Shown piece after piece: positions 38,606 through 43,820 of a DNA stretch of 43,820 bases (positions are counted from its first letter, which is position 1; each line of letters starts with the position of its first letter). Position numbers and translations under genes: made by a program. Source of the stretch: Terriglobia bacterium (lineage in GTDB: Bacteria; Acidobacteriota; Terriglobia; Acidiferrales; UBA7541); assembly GCA_020072805.1 (NCBI GenBank), contig JAIQGC010000035.1, forward strand, positions 1-43,820, in the 5' to 3' direction. The notes beneath the pieces are model-generated. The model was not told the origin of the DNA. It worked only from the letters and a program-made list of their open reading frames with translations, and ran no database searches.

Positions 38606-38634
38606 TTGACAAACAGTACTTATAATGCTATAAA
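38606..38634 (+). promoter_or_regulatory. Near-consensus sigma70 promoter with no gene downstream
   Basis: TTGACA (38606-38611), exactly 17 nt, TATAAA (38629-38634); a TATAAT also sits within the spacer (38621-38626). This is the best promoter match in the window. Transcription to the right would run through the octamer and 40-bp repeats and then antisense into the bicupin gene. Confidence 0.7.
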
Positions 38635-38666
38635 TTTCCGTGAATCGCGGCCCTCGCCCCTGCAAA

Positions 38667-38706
38667 CTCCCTTCATTCCCTCGTTATCTCTTTCCCTCAT
38701 TACTTC
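38667..38706 (-). repeat. Octamer array 2 (5 units)
   Basis: On the minus strand: GAAGTAAT, GAGGGAAA, GAGATAAC, GAGGGAAT, GAAGGGAG, in exact 8-base register. Same consensus as the arrays at 37664 and 42144 but more diverged. Confidence 0.55.
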
Positions 38707-38739
38707 CTCCTCCCGCATCAATGTCAAAACACGCCACTT

Positions 38740-38810
38740 TAACCCCCTGCATTTGCCATTCATACAAAAAGTCCCCCGCTAACCCCCTTTATTTGCCACT
38801 CATACGAAAA
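38740..38810. repeat. Imperfect direct repeat with 40-bp period, two copies
   Basis: Copy 1 at 38740-38770 and copy 2 at 38780-38810 share 27 of 31 bases, for example TAACCCCC...ATTTGCCA...TCATAC. Two units only and no CRISPR-like palindrome. Confidence 0.7.
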
Positions 38811-38889
38811 CAACCGGGGTGGGGGTCATCTCTTCCCAATTCGGGAATCGCGCGGGCGCGGATTCAGGATTAAGTTTTTTCGCGACAGG

Positions 38890-39729
38890 TCAGACGTCCT
38901 GTGGCACGGCGAAGTCTGCCGAACTGTGCCCCTTAATTTCGCTGGCAGGAGATTCTCCGCGGATGTCTCGGCCGGTGGGCAGCCAGGTGCACACCTGGGA
39001 GTTGTCCACCCAGATGGTGGTGCAATCGCCGGGAGCGAAAAATTCCGCGAAGACCATCTCTTCGTCCGCTCCCGCGGAAAGATAATGCCGCTCGCGATCG
39101 GGGTAGTAGACCACGTCTCCTTCGCGCACGGGAAAAGGCTGCTCGCTGGCGTAGGCCGTGCCGCGTCCGCGCAGGATGTACATGAAGTGTTCGGCGCCTT
39201 CGTGATGATGGTTGGCGGCGGTGGTTCCCGGCGGGTAGATGATCATTTCGCCCTTAATGGCTTTGGTGCCGAAGAGCTTGGGGGTGACCAGATAGATGCG
39301 CTTGCGCGCGTCATGCTGCGAAGAGAGCACGGGCTCGCGCGTCCAATCCACCACGCGGAATTGCGGCGGATTTTTCTCGAGCGCGGGATCGAAGCGCGCG
39401 GCATTGGGCACTTCGGCGTAAAGCAGCCGCGCGCCGCCGGCGCTGGAAAGTTTTCCCTGAAATCCCGGCGGAAGAAAAACGACATGCGCTTCGGAAAGTT
39501 TTTCCTGGCCGGCGGCGTGAGCAATGACGGCTTCGCCGGAGAGCATCTGAAACCAGGCGAGGCTTTTTACGGGCACGGCGAAATCGAAAGAGGTGTTCGC
39601 GGCGAAGCTCAGGCGGTCGAGCAGAATGTTGGTTCCGGGAACGCGTTCCTGCGTGAGCAGGCGCTGGCGCTCGACGCCGCGGGCGAGCGGTTCGGCGGGC
39701 ACTGTGCTGGCGTTAAACGAGACGGCCAT
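38890..39729 (-). CDS. Bicupin protein (ureidoglycine-aminohydrolase-like)
   Basis: A 279-residue protein with two cupin barrels. Start 39729 is chosen for the GGGAGG site 6 nt upstream; the frame is open to 39792. The first barrel (about 45-125: FDFAVPVKSLAWFQMLSGEAVIAHAAGQEKLSEAHVVFLPPGF) has lost most of the metal histidines. The second (about 155-250) keeps a full motif: NHHHEGAEHFMYILRGRGTAYASEQPFPVREGDVVYYPDRERHYLSAG, with three His/Glu ligands. The two-barrel layout resembles (S)-ureidoglycine aminohydrolase, but no other purine-catabolism gene is nearby, so the substrate is open. Confidence 0.75.
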   Translation of the reverse strand: MAVSFNASTVPAEPLARGVERQRLLTQERVPGTNILLDRLSFAANTSFDFAVPVKSLAWFQMLSGEAVIAHAAGQEKLSEAHVVFLPPGFQGKLSSAGGARLLYAEVPNAARFDPALEKNPPQFRVVDWTREPVLSSQHDARKRIYLVTPKLFGTKAIKGEMIIYPPGTTAANHHHEGAEHFMYILRGRGTAYASEQPFPVREGDVVYYPDRERHYLSAGADEEMVFAEFFAPGDCTTIWVDNSQVCTWLPTGRDIRGESPASEIKGHSSADFAVPQDV

Positions 39730-39845
39730 GTGGAACCTCCCGAAGAGACTGGCAGCAGAAAACGGTGGCGCGACCCGTTTGCAAAAAAGCAATCATTGCG
39801 GGCACGACACCTTCAAATTATCGCAAGTTCGCGCCCAGGGCAATC

Positions 39846-39875
39846 CGTAGGGGCACGGCATGCCGTGCCCCTACG
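39846..39875. repeat. Perfect 30-bp palindrome
   Basis: The left arm CGTAGGGGCACGGCA is followed directly by its exact reverse complement, with no spacer. It lies between the bicupin gene and the next secreted-protein gene (both minus). The GTAGGGGC...GCCCCTAC frame recurs in eroded form at 21701-21736, so it looks like a dispersed REP-type element. Confidence 0.75.
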
Positions 39876-39888
39876 CGAGCATCGCGAA

Positions 39889-40746
39889 TCACGGCTGCGG
39901 GGGACGCGGAAGGCCTGTCTTGCCCAAGGATTTCAGCATCGTGCCAACCGTGGATTGGGCGATGCCGGAGCCCTGGTGGCAATAGAAATAGTCGGGCGTT
40001 TCCAGCCGCTTGCCGCCCTCGCCCAGCGGCTTGCCGTTGGTGCGGAACAGATAAACGCACGTGCTGGCTGCATCGTCGTCGCCGAGTCCGGCGGACGAGA
40101 ATTCATCGCTGGGGGCGCCGCTGGGCAGCTTCCTCCCGGCGCCCGGCCCCAGATCGCTCGACTGCGGCTTGCCGGAGTGGCCGGCATAGTCCTGTATGCG
40201 ATTGGGATCGCCGGAGGAGGAGATGGCCACGCCGCCGGAAATGATCCCGACCGCAAAGACGTAGGTGGCTTTGGCGGAATCGACGCACACGCCGGAAAGT
40301 CTTTTGGGAGCGTTTTTGGCGAACCATTTTTCCAGGTCCTGCCACTGTCTGGCGGGCAAAGCGTGCGCGGCATAGGGCGCGGGATGGCTTTGCGGTGCGT
40401 CTTTTTTGGATTTGTCCTTGCCCTGCGCTCCGGCGCTCCACTTCTTATCGAGTTCCTCCCACTGGCGCGCCAGTTCCTGCGCGCTGGGGCGATCTTTCCA
40501 GGCGGTGACACTGGAGGGCAGATCCCAATTTTGCAATTCCTTGATGCTGGAGTCGGCAAAGGGATTGCGATTGGCGGGGGCGATGGGAGTGGCGAGGAGA
40601 TTCACCACGGCGGGATCGAGCGGCTGCAGGGCGAGATGGAACTCGCAGCCGTCAGGGGCCGGGGCGGAAGTTTGGGCGTGGGAGGGAAGAGTGCAGGACA
40701 AACTCAGCGTAGCAAGTGCGGAGAAAAATGCGGTGAAGCCGCGCAT
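39889..40746 (-). CDS. Secreted protein of unknown function
   Basis: A 285-residue protein with a signal peptide (about 1-24, GFTAFFSALATLSLSCTLPSHA, then QTS). The mature part has no recognised domain. Features: a Trp/Asp/Lys-rich helical section (WEELDKKWSAGAQGKDKSKK), PARQWQDLEKWFAKNAPKRLSGVCVDSAKATYVFAVGIISGGVAI near 135-175, and a C-terminal section with TCVYLFRTNGKPLGEGGKRLETPDYFYCHQGSG. Four mature cysteines (near 34, 154, 231 and 256) could form two disulfides. AGGAGG precedes the ATG. It is upstream of the bicupin gene and downstream of folP, separated by enough DNA to be independent. Confidence 0.65.
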   Translation of the reverse strand: MRGFTAFFSALATLSLSCTLPSHAQTSAPAPDGCEFHLALQPLDPAVVNLLATPIAPANRNPFADSSIKELQNWDLPSSVTAWKDRPSAQELARQWEELDKKWSAGAQGKDKSKKDAPQSHPAPYAAHALPARQWQDLEKWFAKNAPKRLSGVCVDSAKATYVFAVGIISGGVAISSSGDPNRIQDYAGHSGKPQSSDLGPGAGRKLPSGAPSDEFSSAGLGDDDAASTCVYLFRTNGKPLGEGGKRLETPDYFYCHQGSGIAQSTVGTMLKSLGKTGLPRPPQP

Positions 40747-40805
40747 GGAAGGCCTCCTGCTTCGATGGGAAGCGTTGACGGCGCATTATACATCGTTCCG
40801 CGGGG

Positions 40806-41732
40806 TCAAGCGGGTTCGCGGTTGCGGGGGCTGAGGCGGGGGTCGCGGAGGCAGTCGGCAACGCGGGCGAGCTGGGCCATTTCGGCGACGTCGTGGACGC
40901 GGACGACGTGCGCGCCGCCGAGGATGGCGGCGGTGAGCGTGGCGGCGGTGCCCCAGAGGCGCGCTTCGGGCGGGGCGTAGGAAGGATCGGTTGCGCCGCG
41001 AGGGAGGCCGGAGAAGGCGGGGGCCAGCGTGGCGCCGAGGAATCGTTTGCGGGAAGTGCCCACGAGGAGAGGAAAACCGAGGCGGGTGAGTTCGGGGAGG
41101 CGGGCGAGGAGTTCGTAGTTCTGGCGAAAACTTTTGCCGAAGCCGATGCCGGGGTCGAGGATGAGCTGGCTCTTGGGAACGCCGGCGCGGAGGGCGCGGG
41201 CGACGGCGGCGCGCAGGCCGGCGGTGACTTCCTTCATGATGCCGCGGGCGAATGGTTTTGCCTGCATGGTGAGCGGTTCGCCGCGCATGTGCATGAGGAT
41301 GAGCGGAACGCGGTGGCGGATGGAAAGTTCGGCGATGCGCGGGTCGTGGCGCAGCGCGGAAATGTCGTTGATAAGTTCGGCGCCGGCGGCGATGGCGGCT
41401 GCGGCGACGGAGGATTTGCGGGTGTCGATGGAGATGGGAATTTGCAGGCGGCCGCGCAGGCCTTCGAGGACGGGAAGGATGCGGCGGAGCTCTTCCTCGT
41501 CGGGAGTGCCGCGGGAGCCGGGGCGGGTGGATTCGCCGCCGAGGTCGAGAATGTCCGCGCCGTGGAGTTGCAGGGAGAGGGCGTGTTCGATGGCGCGGGC
41601 GGGGTCGGCGAATTTTCCCTTATCGGAGAAGCTGTCCGGGGTGACGTTGAGGACGCCCATGATGAGCGTGCGCGGGCCGAGCAGGAGCGTGCGGGTGGGG
41701 AGTTTGAGGCGGAATGTTTTGTGGGCGGGCAT
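40806..41732 (-). CDS. folP: Dihydropteroate synthase FolP
   Basis: Joins dihydropterin pyrophosphate and p-aminobenzoate in folate synthesis; the target of sulfonamides. It is 308 residues. Seen: IMGVLNVTPDSFSDKGKF near 25-42, ILDLGGESTRPGSRGT near 60-76, ISIDTRKSSVAAAAIAAGAELINDISAL near 100-127, LILMHMRGEP near 145, LILDPGIGFGKSFRQNYELL near 190 and LLVGTSRKRFLG near 220, which are the usual substrate loops. The middle insert (GLPRGATDPSYAPPEARL) is slightly longer than in E. coli. A TAAACT hexamer lies 12 nt before the ATG (41745-41750 on the plus strand). Confidence 0.95.
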   Translation of the reverse strand: MPAHKTFRLKLPTRTLLLGPRTLIMGVLNVTPDSFSDKGKFADPARAIEHALSLQLHGADILDLGGESTRPGSRGTPDEEELRRILPVLEGLRGRLQIPISIDTRKSSVAAAAIAAGAELINDISALRHDPRIAELSIRHRVPLILMHMRGEPLTMQAKPFARGIMKEVTAGLRAAVARALRAGVPKSQLILDPGIGFGKSFRQNYELLARLPELTRLGFPLLVGTSRKRFLGATLAPAFSGLPRGATDPSYAPPEARLWGTAATLTAAILGGAHVVRVHDVAEMAQLARVADCLRDPRLSPRNREPA

Positions 41733-41786
41733 GGTGATGAGGGGAGTTTAGCGCGGAACGGTGCGGGGATTAAAACCCATGCGGAA

Positions 41787-42095
41787 TTAATCGAGGTCGA
41801 AGTCGCGGATGGGTTTGGTGACGGGCTTGTCCTTGGCTTTTTTCATGGCTTCTTCGAATTTCTTGGCGAGGATGTCTTCCTTGTTGGATTCCTGGAACCA
41901 GGAATCGGCGAACTTGTCTTCGCGCTGGCGGGTCTGTTCGGAGAGGATTTTCTGGGCGTTCGAAAGATCCACGTCGGGGCCTTTTTGCGCGGGCTCTTCG
42001 TGCGAGAGGACGATGCCGAGGACAGGGTCCACGGTGAGCTTGGCCTGGCAGCAGGGGCAGGCGATCAGAATCGGTTTTTCGGAATGCTTCGCCAT
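41787..42095 (-). CDS. Small CPCC-motif protein, possible zinc knuckle
   Basis: A 102-residue protein. Near residue 13 is ACPCCQAKLTVDPVLGIVLSHEE, one CPxC-type knuckle as seen in half of a zinc ribbon; no second Cys pair exists, so metal binding would need dimerisation. The rest is highly charged and helical (AQKILSEQTRQREDKFADSWFQESNKEDILAKKFEEAMKKAKDK). A TAAACT hexamer ends 6 nt before the ATG (42102-42107 on the plus strand), again a leaderless-type start. It lies between ftsH (upstream) and folP. No family recognised beyond the knuckle. Confidence 0.6.
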   Translation of the reverse strand: MAKHSEKPILIACPCCQAKLTVDPVLGIVLSHEEPAQKGPDVDLSNAQKILSEQTRQREDKFADSWFQESNKEDILAKKFEEAMKKAKDKPVTKPIRDFDLD

Positions 42096-42143
42096 GAACG
42101 GAGTTTACACGTTTTGGGGAGGAGAAGTGAAGGGGGACGGAAA

Positions 42144-42175
42144 GAGGTAATGAAGTAAGGAGGTAACGAAGTAAG
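42144..42175. repeat. Octamer array 3 (GARGTAAN x4, most regular copy)
   Basis: GAGGTAAT, GAAGTAAG, GAGGTAAC, GAAGTAAG in exact register. The last base of each unit varies. It lies between the ftsH terminator and the CPCC gene. Confidence 0.7.
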
Positions 42176-42217
42176 GAAAAAGAAAAACGGCCCGCCCGAT
42201 TCGAACGGGGCGGGCCG
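42176..42217 (-). terminator. ftsH terminator
   Basis: CGGCCCGCCC (42188-42197) / GGGCGGGCCG (42208-42217), a 10-bp stem. On the minus strand it is followed by TTTTTCTTTTTCC. It begins about 20 nt after the ftsH stop. Confidence 0.85.
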
Positions 42218-42238
42218 GAAGAGGGAATATAAAGTGGC

Positions 42239-43820
<1,582 letters not shown>

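Larger units (their letters stand above)
38465..38889. other. Repeat-rich gene-free region with an orphan promoter
   Basis: In order: hairpin (38514-38542), a near-consensus promoter (38606-38634), octamer array (38667-38706, minus strand) and a 40-bp-period duplication (38740-38810). The open frame at 38640-38873 is made of these repeats and has no ribosome site, so it is not called as a gene. The next gene is on the opposite strand, so the promoter drives no visible gene; a small RNA is possible. Confidence 0.55.

Noticed and set aside
38740-38810. CRISPR-like array.
   Set aside because: Only two imperfect units, no constant-length unique spacers and no cas genes.
38640-38873. Small plus-strand gene of 77 codons downstream of the orphan promoter.
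   Set aside because: The frame is made of octamer and 40-bp repeats, Pro/Ser-rich, with no ribosome site near its start; it fits a non-coding transcript better.

Overview
The window is a GC-rich (roughly 60-65%) stretch of bacterial chromosome that looks like an Acidobacteriota genome. This is inferred from three things: a very large TonB-dependent receptor with an N-terminal carboxypeptidase-regulatory-like domain, a secreted VWFA-related protein, and the gene run ispE-prs-rplY-pth-rpsF-rpsR-rplI-dnaB-alr. Position 1 and position 43820 both cut genes, and the left end has a suspicious in-frame junction between a UDP-glucose dehydrogenase fragment and purH.

Layout. 1-2181 (+): broken purH and an NnrE-like protein. 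2356-4447 (-): a compact arsenic operon in the order arsR, arsM, a small AhpD-like protein, arsC. The AhpD-like gene reads through only if an in-frame UGA in its CxxU redox motif is selenocysteine, and a SECIS-like hairpin follows that UGA. 4617-13323 (+): a TPR protein, isoprenoid (ispE), PRPP (prs), translation genes and the replicative helicase. 13468-18848 (+): alr, a membrane PIN/TRAM protein, ispD (frameshifted), ispF, a free-standing GluRS-C-terminal-like protein and rlmB. 18962-19789 (-): apt and acyP. 19936-27975: a LolA-like secreted protein, a HAD phosphatase, the TonB receptor, a PilZ protein, a DMT exporter and a full-length Ada.

28004-34964 (-) is a long envelope cluster: ruvX, mltG, two unrecognised proteins, a lipoprotein, an FtsX-type permease, a LolD-type ATPase, a one-pass membrane protein and a LolA-like chaperone. 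Together they look like a lipoprotein-sorting route. 35128-43820 holds the VWFA protein, an M28 peptidase, a DUF488 protein, a bicupin, a secreted unknown, folP, a CPCC mini-protein and ftsH (cut by the window end).

Non-coding DNA is unusually structured. It has three copies of a GTCAT...GATCTC inverted-repeat family, a 30-bp perfect palindrome, three arrays of a degenerate 8-bp repeat (GARGTAAN), a 40-bp-period duplication behind a near-consensus promoter with no gene, and many TANACT -10 elements, several only 6-12 nt from the start codon (probably leaderless mRNAs). The selenocysteine-type AhpD-like gene in the arsenic operon is the most interesting single item. I saw no tRNA, rRNA, CRISPR array or transposase gene.
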